The notes: generated from the letters alone by a model not told the origin. A stretch of 64,000 nucleotides of DNA from Nannocystis punicea (GCF_026965555.1 NZ_CP114040.1:7848001-7912000), one strand, 5' to 3'; counted from the stretch's first letter, positions 17,490-28,517 are shown. Program-made: numbers and translations.

Positions 17490-18833
17490 TCAGCCCTGAA
17501 ACGCCGGGCCGGCGACCTCGCGCAGCGGCGTGGTCGACATCGGCGCGCCTCCACCCACCGACTCGGCCGTCGGGTCGAACGCCCGCAGGCACGTCAGGAG
17601 CACGTCGGACGTGTTGCCGTCGCTGTAGGGGTACGGCGTGGCCTGGTAGTGGATCCCGGGGTGAATCAGCTGATCGCGGCCGTGGCCGGCGAGGATGATC
17701 GGCTGGCGGGCGATGGTGTGCGAGATGCCCTCGGCGCAGTCGGAGCTGCAGTAGAGGATCGACGTGTCGAGCAGGTTCTTGCCGTCGACGTCCTGCCAGG
17801 CCTTGAACTTGCGCAGCAGGTCGGCGAAGCGCTCCATGATGTACACCACCCCGTCGTGGACCAGGTCCTGCGCGCCCGCGTCGTGGGTGTGGAAGTGGTG
17901 GCCCGCGGTCTGACCGATCTCCGCGAACACGGTCTCGGCGGCGCCGCCGATGAACAGGCAGGTGGCCACGCGGGTGATGTCGCAGGCGAACGCGTACACC
18001 AGCAGGTCGCTCATCACCTCGTTGACCGCGGTGATCGGCTCGACCCCGTCGACGTCGACGTTGGCCTCGCCGGGCACGTCGGGCAGGGCGCACAGCGGGG
18101 CGGCGGCGGTGATCTTCTTCTCCAGCGCGGCCACGCCGTCGAGGTGGGCGTCGAGGCGGTGGTTGTCGCGCTGGCCGAGGCGGCCGCGCAGGCGGGCCAC
18201 GTCGTCGCGGACCGCGTCGAGGATGCTGGTCCGCAGCGCGCGGTCGTCGGGCCGCGGCGCGAACGCGCCGAACAGCTCGGTCCACACCTCCTGCGGGTTG
18301 AACTTCGGGTACTGCGGCTCGTTCGGGCCCTTGTGCGACAGCGCGAACATCGTCGTGCCCGAGTCCATGATGCTGACGTGCTTGGAGATCCCGAGGTGCA
18401 CCGACGCGATCGGGGTGCTGTCGCCGATCACCTGCGCGACCCGCTGGTCGATCGTCGGCCCGCCCGCCTTCGAGAACAGGCCGTCGATCTCGACCATCGT
18501 GTAGCCGTTGAAGGCGGTCATCCCCTCGTGGTGGGTGATGATCTGCTCGCAGCGGTTCTGCAGCCCGGTCAGCACCGACACGTACTCGCGCACGTCGGCG
18601 AGCGGCGCCAGCTGCTCGCTCAGCGGATAGTCCGCGCCGGTCGCGGCCGGCTCGAAGCGCGGCAGCAGCACGCCGTTGCCGAAGAACCACGTCATGAAGC
18701 GGGTCGGCAGCGGCGTCCCGTCGGCGAGGGCAGTGCCGTGAGGGTCGAGCATGGCCTCGAGCAGCGGCAGGGCGACCACGGCCTGGGCCGCGCCGCGCAG
18801 GAAGGTGCGACGAGCGAGGGGACGTCGGGGCAT
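17490..18833 (-). CDS. DUF1552 exported protein
   Basis: 447 residues. A twin-arginine signal (RRTFLRGAAQAVVALPLLEAM) is followed by the DUF1552 body: MTWFFGNGVLLPRF, VSVLTGLQNRCE, THHEG, then DTSILYCSSDCAEG and LAGHGRD near the end. DUF1552 proteins are sulfatase/phosphatase-superfamily-like secreted proteins, usually paired with DUF1592/1588 cytochrome-like proteins, as here (10 bases between the two genes). The role is unknown; the pair probably acts in the periplasm. Confidence 0.88.
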   Translation of the reverse strand: MPRRPLARRTFLRGAAQAVVALPLLEAMLDPHGTALADGTPLPTRFMTWFFGNGVLLPRFEPAATGADYPLSEQLAPLADVREYVSVLTGLQNRCEQIITHHEGMTAFNGYTMVEIDGLFSKAGGPTIDQRVAQVIGDSTPIASVHLGISKHVSIMDSGTTMFALSHKGPNEPQYPKFNPQEVWTELFGAFAPRPDDRALRTSILDAVRDDVARLRGRLGQRDNHRLDAHLDGVAALEKKITAAAPLCALPDVPGEANVDVDGVEPITAVNEVMSDLLVYAFACDITRVATCLFIGGAAETVFAEIGQTAGHHFHTHDAGAQDLVHDGVVYIMERFADLLRKFKAWQDVDGKNLLDTSILYCSSDCAEGISHTIARQPIILAGHGRDQLIHPGIHYQATPYPYSDGNTSDVLLTCLRAFDPTAESVGGGAPMSTTPLREVAGPAFQG

Positions 18834-18843
18834 CGTAGGGCTC

Positions 18844-20523
18844 CTAGCGGGGGGCAGCGACGGCGCGGAACAGCGGGCTGGCGACCAGGTCGACGAGCAG
18901 GCTCTGGACCCGGTGGCCGCCGGTGACGAACCTATCCTCGAGGACATCCAGGGCCGGCAGCTCGCCGAAGGTCTCGAGGTGGCCGAGGCCGCCGCGCACG
19001 AAGTTCTTGATCACGCAGGCCGCGGTCCGCGGGTCGGCGGCCAGGACGGCCGCCAGCTCGCGCGCGCCGGCGAATTCGCCGAGGTCGTCGGTGACCGCGG
19101 CCGCGTCGATCGGCAGGCCGTTGTCGAGGGTGCGGTACCGGCCGAGGGCGTCGTAGTTCTCGAGCGTGAGGCCGAGCGGGTCCATCGAGCGGTGACAGCC
19201 GGCGCAGGTGTCGTCGCTCATGTGCTTCTGCAGCTTGTCCCGCATCGTCTGCGGCTTGTCGGGGTCGTCGGGCGGCAGGTGCGTGTCGACCCCGGGCGGC
19301 GGCGGCAAGATGATGCCGCACAGCAATCGGGTGCGAATGAACTGACCGCGGCGGGTCGGCGAGGTCATCGCCGGGTGGGCGAAGCGGGCCAGGAAGCTGG
19401 CCTGCCCGAGCAGGCCCGCGCGCCCCTGCTCCGCCGGCAGCGCCACCGCGTGAAAGCCCGGCCCGTCCGGCGCCGGCAGGCCGTACAGCTCGGCCAGCGC
19501 CGCGTCGACGAAGGTGAATTCGCTGTCGACGAGCCCGCGGATGTCGCCGTCCTGCTCCCACACGATTTGGTCGATCAAATGCAGGGTCTCCTGCGCCATC
19601 GACCCGGCCAGCGCCGGCGAGAATTGCGGGAACAGCTCGGCGCTCTTGCTGATCGTCGGCAGGTCGCGCAGGAGGAACAGCTCGCTGTAGAAGTTCGTCA
19701 GCGTCGCCCGGGCCTCCGGCCGCCGCAGCATCGCCGCCGCCGCCGCCCGCACCTGCGCCTCGGTCTCGAGCTCGCCCGCCTCGGCGGCGGCCAGCAGCTC
19801 GGCGTCCGGCGTGCGACCGAGCAGGAAGAACGAGATGCGCGCCGCCAGCTCGAGCCCCGTCAATCGCCGCCGCTCCGGCGCATCGACGTCGGGCTCGCCG
19901 AGCTCGATCATGTAGAGGAAGTGCGGCGATTGCAGCAGCGCCATCAATTCGTACTCGAGGCCGACCGCGAACGAATCACCCCACGCCCGCGCGTCCTCGG
20001 CGATTCGCACCAGCGTCGTCACCTCGCCCTCGCCCAGCGGCCGGCGCCACGCCAGGCGCCCGAACTCGGCGGCCACGGCGGCGTAACAGCTCGCGTCGGG
20101 GCCGGCCTCGTTCACGCACGGGACGAATGTCGCCAGCCGCTCGCGGTGGCCCGCGGCGGCCGTCGCGACCGCCCGCGCCGAGGTCTCGCATTGCTCGATG
20201 GCGCTCGCCTGCAGCGCCAGCTCCGCCGCGCCGATGGCGTCGAATCCGTGCAGCGGATAGTCCTCGGGGGGCGCAGCCGCAGCCGCCGCCTCGTCGCCGA
20301 GCAGGTAGCGGATCGAGCCGACGTAGTGGTGGCGCAGCAGCCGGCGCAGGCCGCCCGGGACTGGCTCGAATCGCGAATCGTCGGGGTCGCCGTCGCTGCC
20401 GGCGATCGGCAGGCCCGCGCTCGTCTCGTCTTCGCCGCTCGTGTCCGTGACCTCATTCGCCGGACACGCGAGCAAGGTGAGACACGATGCGACAGTGATC
20501 GCCTTGGGGATCGACCGCATCAT
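18844..20523 (-). CDS. DUF1592/DUF1588/DUF1585 lipoprotein with a CxxCH motif
   Basis: 559 residues. Lipobox TLLAC near residue 20. DUF1592-type helical domain about 190-330 (ELAARISFFLLGRTPD, LRDLPTISK). DUF1588 about 345-445 contains the single CAGCHRSMDPLGLTLENYDALG motif, a possible haem c site. DUF1585 about 455-540 (AACVIKNFVRGGLGH). These multi-domain proteins are common in planctomycetes and myxobacteria and are almost always next to a DUF1552 gene. Electron transfer is plausible from CxxCH but not shown. Confidence 0.88.
   Translation of the reverse strand: MMRSIPKAITVASCLTLLACPANEVTDTSGEDETSAGLPIAGSDGDPDDSRFEPVPGGLRRLLRHHYVGSIRYLLGDEAAAAAAPPEDYPLHGFDAIGAAELALQASAIEQCETSARAVATAAAGHRERLATFVPCVNEAGPDASCYAAVAAEFGRLAWRRPLGEGEVTTLVRIAEDARAWGDSFAVGLEYELMALLQSPHFLYMIELGEPDVDAPERRRLTGLELAARISFFLLGRTPDAELLAAAEAGELETEAQVRAAAAAMLRRPEARATLTNFYSELFLLRDLPTISKSAELFPQFSPALAGSMAQETLHLIDQIVWEQDGDIRGLVDSEFTFVDAALAELYGLPAPDGPGFHAVALPAEQGRAGLLGQASFLARFAHPAMTSPTRRGQFIRTRLLCGIILPPPPGVDTHLPPDDPDKPQTMRDKLQKHMSDDTCAGCHRSMDPLGLTLENYDALGRYRTLDNGLPIDAAAVTDDLGEFAGARELAAVLAADPRTAACVIKNFVRGGLGHLETFGELPALDVLEDRFVTGGHRVQSLLVDLVASPLFRAVAAPR
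18931..18958. repeat. Possible 14-base element, 2 units, inside a gene
   Basis: CCTA at 18931 and CATC at 18945 with ATCC-TCGA-GGA between. It falls inside the DUF1592 gene (LDVLEDRF). Only two units, so chance similarity is possible. Confidence 0.35.
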
Positions 20524-20889
20524 CGGAGATTCCTATGAACGAACTTCGATCGATGAGCCTCGCGAACCGTCGACCGGATCACTCCGCTCCCGGCGCAGCA
20601 CGAGTGGCCCAACCTGCCCCCTCGTCGGTCCTGCACGCCTGGCGGCCGCAGCACCGCGGCGGCGCGGCGGGCGTGGGCCTCCACGTCGCTGCTGCGTCAG
20701 GCCTCGCCGGGAGCGGCGCTCACCCGCGGCGACTGCAGACAATGCTCGATCGCCGGCGAACCTCGTCGCGCTCGCGGTCCTCACGTCCGACCGCGCTGTT
20801 TCGCCTGTGGTGATTCACCGGGGCGCCCCAATCGCCGGCCTGCCGCGTGAGCACGCCGCCACGATCGCCCGGCTCGCCCGGCCGCCGGG
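20524..20889. other. Gap without a supported gene
   Basis: About 366 bases between two minus-strand genes. I see only out-of-frame shadows, a GC-rich hairpin-like sequence near 20868-20890 (GCCCGGC...GCCGGGT) that could end the upstream transcript, and nothing else recognisable. Confidence 0.4.
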
Positions 20890-21711
20890 TCAGCAGCCGT
20901 CGTAGACGTAGGCGCCGTCGTCGGGCGTGACGAGCTCGAGGTCGCGCAGGACGATCGACAGGCCGGGAAAGTCGGCGCACCCGGCGTCGAAGTCGTTCAT
21001 GCGGTACTCGATGACGAGGACGTGATCGCCGTACGCGTCGGTGTAGACGTCGCACTCCGAATAGCGGTTGCACTCCTCGGCGACCACGAAGTCGGTGCCC
21101 ATCTCGCTGCGCCGGCCGACCAGCTCCGCGGAGTTCTTCTGGGCGATGGCGAGGCCCGCGGCGTGGGCCGCGTCGGCGAACAGCCGCATGGCGAGCACTG
21201 CGTCGTCCTCGTCGAGCCGCCCGCCCGATCGCGAGTACGAGTCGAGGTTGTCGATCTCGATCGCGTCGTAGCCGTCGGTCGCGCACCCGGCGATCCAGTC
21301 GCCGACGATCGCGGCCACTGCCGCCCGCTTCTCGTCGCTGCCGACGTCGATCAGCATCTCGTCCCAGTCGGCGTCGATGACCGGCATGCCCTGATCGTCA
21401 CGCAGCACCAGGTCGGGGTGCTCGCCCTGCCAGAAGCTCTCCTCGTCGGGCTGGATCTGGAAGCCGTTGACGTAGCAGATGTTGTACGCCGACGCTGCCG
21501 GCGGGTCGTTGCGGTCGCGGGACACGACGCCGACGCCGGCGGGCAGCGGGTAGGCGCCGCCGAGCTGATAGTCGAAGGCGACGTTCGCCGGCGGGAGCAG
21601 GACCCCCGCGGGCGTGCCGGTCTCGGAGCCGGTGTCCGTGTCGCCCGGTTGCGAGCCCGACGAGCCGCACGCGCCGAGAGTCAGGATCAGCAGGGCATGT
21701 CTGCGGTTCAT
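20890..21711 (-). CDS. GH114-like lipoprotein (endo-alpha-1,4-polygalactosaminidase type)
   Basis: 273 residues from MNRRHALLILTLGAC, a lipobox that decides the start. After a short Thr/Gly linker the body has the TIM-barrel pattern of glycoside hydrolase family 114: FDYQLGGAYPLP, YNICYVNGFQIQ near the first strands, DEMLIDVGSD, then DGYDAIEIDNLDSY with the acidic residues expected on the strands, and IAQKNSAEL. Family members cleave alpha-1,4-polygalactosamine or exopolysaccharide. It is likely surface-displayed. Confidence 0.82.
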   Translation of the reverse strand: MNRRHALLILTLGACGSSGSQPGDTDTGSETGTPAGVLLPPANVAFDYQLGGAYPLPAGVGVVSRDRNDPPAASAYNICYVNGFQIQPDEESFWQGEHPDLVLRDDQGMPVIDADWDEMLIDVGSDEKRAAVAAIVGDWIAGCATDGYDAIEIDNLDSYSRSGGRLDEDDAVLAMRLFADAAHAAGLAIAQKNSAELVGRRSEMGTDFVVAEECNRYSECDVYTDAYGDHVLVIEYRMNDFDAGCADFPGLSIVLRDLELVTPDDGAYVYDGC

Positions 21712-21920
21712 GGCGCCCATCATGCCGGCCAGGCCGGCGCCGACAAGGGCGAACATGGCCCGCGCATCGGCGTTCGCGGCGAGCGCACGCACCCCCTCGG
21801 GCGAGCGGGCGCGCCGGAGCAGACCGACGAATGGCAAGAGCGCCTCGATCCGCGCGTCGACCCCGGGCGGACGGGCCCGGCGCGGCGCGCCGGCGCGGGG
21901 TATACTCGCAGCGGCCCCCG

Positions 21921-22664
21921 ATGCCGCTCACCCGTCGCGCCCTCTCCGGCCAGGCCCTCGCCGCGCTCGCCACCGCCGGCCTGGCCCAGCTGCTGTGGTC
22001 GCGCGACGTCGTGGCCGGCGCGGTGCGACCGGCGCTCGGGGCCTGGCTCACGGATCTGGCCGAGATGACCCGGGCCCTGCGCGGCCGGCAGCTCGGCGAG
22101 CGCGAGTTCCAGCGGCTGCTCGACGACCTGTGCGAGCGCGTCGACCCGGCCGACCTGCACGCCGCGGTCGACCTCGACGCCCTGATGGCCCGCGCGGCCT
22201 TGCCGGACACGGGCGCGCGCAGCGTCGACGTCGACCTCGCCGCGCTGGCCGGCGCGCCGCGGCTCGGCTTCGGCCAGCGCGTGTTCGCCTGCCGCCGCGG
22301 CCGCGCGATCGTCCCGCACGGGCACGACGACCTGTGCACCGCCTTCATCGTGCTGTCGGGGCGCTGGCGCGGCCGCCACTACGACCGCCTCGAGACGCAC
22401 GCCGATCATTACGTCATCCGCCCGACGAGCGACCGCGAGTTCGCGCCCGGCGACCACTCGACGGTGTCCGACCACCGCGACAACGTCCACTGGTTCCAGG
22501 CCGAGACCGACCGCGCGTTCGTGTTCAACGTCCACGTCGCCTGCCACGGCCGCGGCGGCGGCTCGCGGGTGTACCTCGACCCGGACGGCGAGCGCCTGCC
22601 CGGCGGGGCGATCCGGGCCGCCAAGCTCGACAAGCTCGCCTGCGTCGCCAGGTACGGCGGCTGA
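21921..22664 (+). CDS. Cupin-domain protein with export-like N-terminus
   Basis: 247 residues from MPLTRRALSGQAL. The first 30 residues resemble a twin-arginine-like or uncleaved signal (TRRALSGQALAALATAGLAQLL). The C-terminal half has a cupin motif: VPHGHDDLCTAFIVLSGRW followed by HYDRLETHADHY, with His residues suited to bind a metal. It is divergent from the GH114-like gene. The role is not predictable; cysteine-dioxygenase-like folds or sensing are options. Two 14-base arrays follow its stop. Confidence 0.75.
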   Translation: MPLTRRALSGQALAALATAGLAQLLWSRDVVAGAVRPALGAWLTDLAEMTRALRGRQLGEREFQRLLDDLCERVDPADLHAAVDLDALMARAALPDTGARSVDVDLAALAGAPRLGFGQRVFACRRGRAIVPHGHDDLCTAFIVLSGRWRGRHYDRLETHADHYVIRPTSDREFAPGDHSTVSDHRDNVHWFQAETDRAFVFNVHVACHGRGGGSRVYLDPDGERLPGGAIRAAKLDKLACVARYGG

Positions 22665-22709
22665 GCGGCTCGCCAGCGTCTTGATCTGCTAAAAACCCCG
22701 CTCTCGAAA

Positions 22710-22782
22710 GGACATGTCCATAAGGTCATGTTCTTGAGGTCATGACTACACGAACATGCCCTTTACGACATGTCCATTATGC
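22710..22782. repeat. 14-base phased palindrome array, 5 units
   Basis: CATG at 22713, 22727, 22741, 22755 and 22769, spaced exactly 14. The first unit is the perfect palindrome GGACATGTCC at 22710-22719. The best-preserved array in the window, between the cupin gene and the ankyrin gene. Confidence 0.88.
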
Positions 22783-22812
22783 CCCCTGCGGGAGCGCGGC
22801 GACCTCGGCCCG

Positions 22813-22880
22813 CCTGTCGCTCGATCATGTCCTGAGGGCATGCCCGCCAGAACCTGCCCTTCGCTACATGTCCTTACGCG
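22813..22880. repeat. Second phased palindrome array, 5 units
   Basis: Units at 22813 (CCTG), 22826 (CATG), 22839 (CATG), 22853 (CCTG) and 22867 (CATG). Spacing is 13, 13, 14 and 14, so two spacers have lost one base. It runs into the last codons of the ankyrin gene. Confidence 0.8.
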
Positions 22881-24067
22881 CTGCCCTGCAGCAGCGCGGC
22901 GACCTCGGCCTGCTCGTTGAACTCGGCCCACTGCAGCGGCGTCGCGCCGTACACCGCCTCGCGGGCGTCGAGCGCCGCGCCGTGGCCCAGCAGCGCCCGC
23001 ACCACCTCGACGTGGCCGTGGCCGGCGGCCACGTGCAGGGGCGTCGGCAGGCCGGGGCCGGCGAGGCCGTCGACCGCGGCCCCAGCCGCGAGCAGGTGCA
23101 GCAGCGCAGCCGTGTGCCCCTCGCGGGCGGCGAGGTGCAGCGCCGTCACCTCGGCGGGCGTCTCGCCCAGCAGCCGGCGCGTGCGCGCGTCGACCTCGGC
23201 GCCGGCGCGCAGGAGCACACCGAGGACCTCGGGGCGCCCGTTCTTGGCCGCCAGCGCCAGCCAGCAGGCCAGCAGCGCGGGCGGCTGCGGCGAGGCCCGG
23301 AGCCGCTGCTCCATCGTCGTCAAATCGCCGGAGACCAGCGCAGTCGCCACGTCGTCGCGCGCCCCGAGCCCGTGGAGCAGCTCGACCTGGGCCGCGTCGC
23401 CGCGCGCCAGCGCCAGCGCCAGCGCGGTCAGGCCGTCGTCGGTGTGCGCGTGCAGGTCGGCCCCGAGCTCGACCAGCAGCTTGAGCGAGTTCTTGAGCCC
23501 GCGCGCGACCGCCAGGTGCAGCGCGGTCATGCTCGCCGACACGAAGCCCATCCGCTGATGGACCGCGCCGGGGTCGGCCGCGACGATCGCCCGCACCGCG
23601 TCGAGGCCGGTGGGCAGCGACGTGAAGATGTCTTCGCGGGCGCCGGCGGCCCGCAGCAGGCGGGCCACCGCCGGCCGGTCCTGATGGCCCTGCGGGGCCC
23701 AGCGCACCACGATGGCCCAGCCCAGCGGCGTGAGGGCGAACCACTGATCGCGCGGCTCGAGCGCGGCGCCGTGGGCGAGGAGCAGCTCGGCGACCGCCGG
23801 GATGCCCGCCTCGGCCGCCCAGTGCAGCGCGGTGGTGTCGCTGGCCGCCTCGCGCGCGTGCACGTCGGCGCCGGCCTGCAGCAGCGCGGCGACCACCGGC
23901 AGCTGGCCGCGGTGGGCGGCGAAGATCAGCGGCGTGCTGCCGAGCCCCGGGTCCCGCGCCTGCGCGAGAGCCGGCTCGGCCTGCACCTGCGCGACCGCGG
24001 CGTCGAGCTCGCCGCGCACGATGGCCTCGAACAGCGCGGACCCTGGGGACTCCTCGTGGCTGGTCAT
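22874..24067 (-). CDS. Ankyrin-repeat protein
   Basis: 397 residues built from about ten ankyrin repeats (TPLIFAAHRGQLPVVAALLQAGADV, TALHLAVARGLKNSLKLLVELGADL, TPLHVAAGHGHVEVVRALLGHGAAL). No signal peptide, no enzymatic domain. It is likely a cytoplasmic protein-binding scaffold. The final codons overlap a 14-base array unit. Confidence 0.87.
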   Translation of the reverse strand: MTSHEESPGSALFEAIVRGELDAAVAQVQAEPALAQARDPGLGSTPLIFAAHRGQLPVVAALLQAGADVHAREAASDTTALHWAAEAGIPAVAELLLAHGAALEPRDQWFALTPLGWAIVVRWAPQGHQDRPAVARLLRAAGAREDIFTSLPTGLDAVRAIVAADPGAVHQRMGFVSASMTALHLAVARGLKNSLKLLVELGADLHAHTDDGLTALALALARGDAAQVELLHGLGARDDVATALVSGDLTTMEQRLRASPQPPALLACWLALAAKNGRPEVLGVLLRAGAEVDARTRRLLGETPAEVTALHLAAREGHTAALLHLLAAGAAVDGLAGPGLPTPLHVAAGHGHVEVVRALLGHGAALDAREAVYGATPLQWAEFNEQAEVAALLQGSA

Positions 24068-24124
24068 GACCCGCGGAGGATCACCCGGTTGCCCGGCCCC
24101 GACAAGCCGCGGACCCGCGCATGA

Positions 24125-24152
24125 CCTGGTCTTCAGGACAGCCTCGAGGCCG
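24125..24152. repeat. 14-base element, 2 units
   Basis: CCTG at 24125 and CAGC at 24139, with GTCTTCAGGA between, upstream of both the ankyrin gene (minus) and the YCII gene (plus). Confidence 0.5.
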
Positions 24153-24335
24153 GGCGCGCGGATCGCCGCGGGCCCCGGGCGCCGGCGATTCGTCAGTCAT
24201 CCTGGCGACTTGTAAAAATCTTCGAATTTCTTCCGCGGCCGTGTCGATCCAGCCCCGCCTCGTTCGACGTGGTCATGAAGGCCGGACGCGGCGACGCCCC
24301 AGGGCGGCGGCGCCGGCCACGAAAGGCAGCGACAC

Positions 24336-24710
24336 ATGCGATTCATGATGATGGTCAAGGCCGACCAGAGCTACGAGCAGGGCGCCCCCCCGAGCCCCGA
24401 GCTGGTCGAGGAGATGGGCAAGTTCATCGCGGAGACGACGCGGGCCGGCGTCCTGCTCGACACCGCCGGCCTCGCGCCGACGGCCATGGGCACCAAGATC
24501 CACGCCGCGAACGGCAAGCTGACGGTGACCGACGGCCCGTTCACCGAGGCCAAGGAGATCATCGGCGGCTTCGCGATCGTCCAGACCCGCTCCAAAGAAG
24601 AAGCGATCGAGCTCGGCCGGCGATTCATGCAGCTGCACACGCGCGTGCTCGGCGACTCGTACACCGGCGAATGCGAGATCCGGCAGATGTTCGGGCCGGA
24701 CGACGCCTGA
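24336..24710 (+). CDS. YCII-related (DGPF) protein
   Basis: 124 residues. It starts MRFMMMVKAD and carries the diagnostic VTDGPFTEAKEIIGGFAIV block, matching the YCII-like/DGPF family of about 120 residues. In many bacteria these small proteins are encoded beside ECF sigma factors; here it is followed by a DoxX-like protein after 57 bases, so the two are probably co-transcribed. Biochemical role not established. Confidence 0.9.
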   Translation: MRFMMMVKADQSYEQGAPPSPELVEEMGKFIAETTRAGVLLDTAGLAPTAMGTKIHAANGKLTVTDGPFTEAKEIIGGFAIVQTRSKEEAIELGRRFMQLHTRVLGDSYTGECEIRQMFGPDDA

Positions 24711-24767
24711 TCCCCGCACTGCCACCATTCACGATCCCCCACCCCACATATTCCAGGAGACCGAATC

Positions 24768-25160
24768 ATGCAGACCTCGTCCGCCAAGAAGCGCGCCCGC
24801 GCCGGTATCATCATCAGCGCCCTGCCGGTGCTGTTCCTCCTCGCCGACGCCCTCGGCAAGTTCTTCCAGCCCGAGGTGGTCGTGACCGCCTCGGCCGAGC
24901 TCGGCTTCCCGCCCGACACCCTGTTCGCCCTCGGCACGCTCGAGGCGGTGTGTGCGATCCTGTTCGCGGTCCCGCGCACCGCCTTGCTCGGCGCGGTGCT
25001 CCTCACCGGCTACCTCGGCGGCGCCACGGCCACCCACGTGATCCACGGCTCGCCGTTCGGCTTCACGATCGGCTTCGGCGTGATCGTGTGGCTCGGCATG
25101 CTGCTGCGCGACGATCGCCTGCTGGCCCTGTTCCCGCTCCGCCACCCGCGCTCGCTGTGA
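24768..25160 (+). CDS. DoxX-like membrane protein
   Basis: 130 residues with four membrane segments and the DoxX-like pattern: ISALPVLFLLADALGKF, LGTLEAVCAILFAVP, GAVLLTGYLGGATATH, and a last segment before DDRLLALFPLRHP. The family occurs in membrane redox or detoxification contexts. The stop lies 3 bases from the stop of the convergent kinase gene. Confidence 0.88.
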   Translation: MQTSSAKKRARAGIIISALPVLFLLADALGKFFQPEVVVTASAELGFPPDTLFALGTLEAVCAILFAVPRTALLGAVLLTGYLGGATATHVIHGSPFGFTIGFGVIVWLGMLLRDDRLLALFPLRHPRSL

Positions 25161-25163
25161 GCG

Positions 25164-26822
<1,659 letters not shown>

Positions 26823-27040
26823 CGGGACCCGCAACGTATCACAGGCACCAGCGCGCCGGCTCGCGGCCTTCGGCGAACCGGAGCGCGCCTGTCGCGGCCC
26901 GGCCCCCGGGCGTTCCCCGGCGACCCCGCGTGGCGTCCACGGGGATCCCCCGCGGCCACAAGCGCACGCCGCGCAGGCGCCCATGCGCCCGCGCGGGGCG
27001 CAGATCGCCCGCGCGCCGCCAGCGGGCGCGCGCGAGCGGA

Positions 27041-27642
27041 TCTGTCCCCAAGGACAGCTCCGGCGAACCGCGCGCCGCCGCCTGCGTGAAGCACGAACCT
27101 GTCTCGCAGGTCATCTTCGGCCTCGCCGGGCGCGAGCAGGTCCGATGCGACCTGTCCTTCAGGACACTCCCGATCGCGCCCCTCGCCGGGGCCCGTCTCG
27201 CCGTCAAACATCCTCGGGCGCGAGCAGATCGGCCGCAACCTGTTTTTCAGGACACCCCAGCTCGCGCACCTCGGCGGGCCCGTCTCGGCGTCGAGCGTCC
27301 CCGGGCGGAGCAGGCCGGGCGCAACCTGTCCTTCGGAACACCCGGCTCGCGCACCTCGACAGAGCCCGTCTCGGCGTCGAGCGTCCCTCGGCAGAGCAGG
27401 TCGGGCCGCGACCTGTCCTTCGGAACACCCAGCTCGCGCACCTCGGCCCCGGGCTCGAGCGGGTCCGAGCGTAACCTGTCCTTCAGGACACTCCCGCTCA
27501 CGCACCCGGGCGGGCCGCCTCGGGAGTCGGCCCGCGATCTGTCCCTTCGGACATCTCCATCCTCGCGCGCCGGGGCCAAGGCCCCCAGCGCCAGCAGCGG
27601 CGCCCGGGCATCGACCTGTCTCTCAGGACACCTTACTCGCCG
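27041..27642. repeat. Cluster of nine 14-base element pairs within longer tandem repeats
   Basis: Nine two-unit copies begin at 27041, 27098, 27151, 27239, 27325, 27412, 27475, 27538 and 27615. Each has the form ACCTGTCC-N4-GGACA or a near variant, with the second half 14 bases on. Between 27168 and 27450 they are embedded in four imperfect repeats of about 85-88 bases sharing CTCGCGCACCTCG and GTCTCGGCGTCGAGCGTCC. Together they fill most of an 828-base gap (26823-27650) with no supported gene. Confidence 0.85.
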
Positions 27643-27650
27643 AGCTCCCG

Positions 27651-28475
27651 TCAGGAGCACTCGGGCGTGCCCATTTCGCCGCACTCTTGCCAGCCGGAGG
27701 GGATGCACCCGGACGGCGAGTCGTAGACCTTCTCGGGCATGTCCGGGTGGCAGACCACCGGGATGAAGGGCGGGCAGGCGCCGCCGTTGGCCTGGCAGGC
27801 CATGAACTCCTGGTCGCCGTAGTCTGCACACACCTGGTCGTCGACGACGATGTGCGGCGCGCCGTAGAGCGGCTGGCACTCGACGGGCTCGGCCAGGCAC
27901 TCGGCCTCGTCGAGCGAGCGGCAGTCGTCGCAGAACGCCACCCCCGGCGGCTCGCACTCGACGTACCCGGGCGGCGCGCAGGTCGTCTCGAGCTTGTAGG
28001 CCTCCTCGGTGCCCTCGCGGCAGAAGGTCTGCTCGGCGTGGTCGCACTCCTTGGGGTCGCTGCAGCCGAGGAACAGCAGGCCCTGCGCGCAGCCGGGGAA
28101 CTCGTAGGCGCTGCCGTAGTAGGCCATGCAGCCGTTGGCGGCGCAGTCCGCCTCGCCGAGCTCGAGGCAATCCAGCGGGATGGCCATGCCGGTGGTCGAC
28201 GTCTCCTGCTCGGTCGTCTGGGCGGAGGTCGTCTCGGACGGGTCGAACATCGACGTCGACGTCCACCAGGTGTCGGCCGGCTCCTCCGTCGTCGCGCCGG
28301 TGGTCGCCGCCGTGGTGGCGCCGGTGGTCTCGCCGTCGGTGGCGGTCCAGTCGCCGGTCGTCTCGGCGTTATCGCCGTCGGTCGCGGAAAGATTGCCGAG
28401 CTTGGTCGGCAGCTCGCACGCGGCCAGCGCGAGCACGATCGTCAAGATCCGGGGGGAGTAAGCGTAGCGGCTCAT
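27651..28475 (-). CDS. Cys-rich lipoprotein
   Basis: 274 residues. Lipobox LALAAC after MSRYAYSPRILTIV. A linker of about 75 residues rich in Thr, Ala and Gly follows. The C-terminal half has about 22 Cys in short motifs (CLELGEADCAANGCMAYYG, FCDDCRSLDEAECLAEPVECQ, CIPSGWQECGEMGTPECS). Probably a disulfide-rich surface protein. Function unknown. Confidence 0.82.
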   Translation of the reverse strand: MSRYAYSPRILTIVLALAACELPTKLGNLSATDGDNAETTGDWTATDGETTGATTAATTGATTEEPADTWWTSTSMFDPSETTSAQTTEQETSTTGMAIPLDCLELGEADCAANGCMAYYGSAYEFPGCAQGLLFLGCSDPKECDHAEQTFCREGTEEAYKLETTCAPPGYVECEPPGVAFCDDCRSLDEAECLAEPVECQPLYGAPHIVVDDQVCADYGDQEFMACQANGGACPPFIPVVCHPDMPEKVYDSPSGCIPSGWQECGEMGTPECS

Positions 28476-28517
28476 GTCGGTTCCTCGCCTCCTCGTCTCC
28501 GACCCCTCGCCGATCCG

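Noticed and set aside
27041..27642. CRISPR array
   Set aside because: Intervals vary (53 to 88 bases), the conserved core is only about 20 bases and imperfect, and the sequence between is itself repeated. No cas genes are near.
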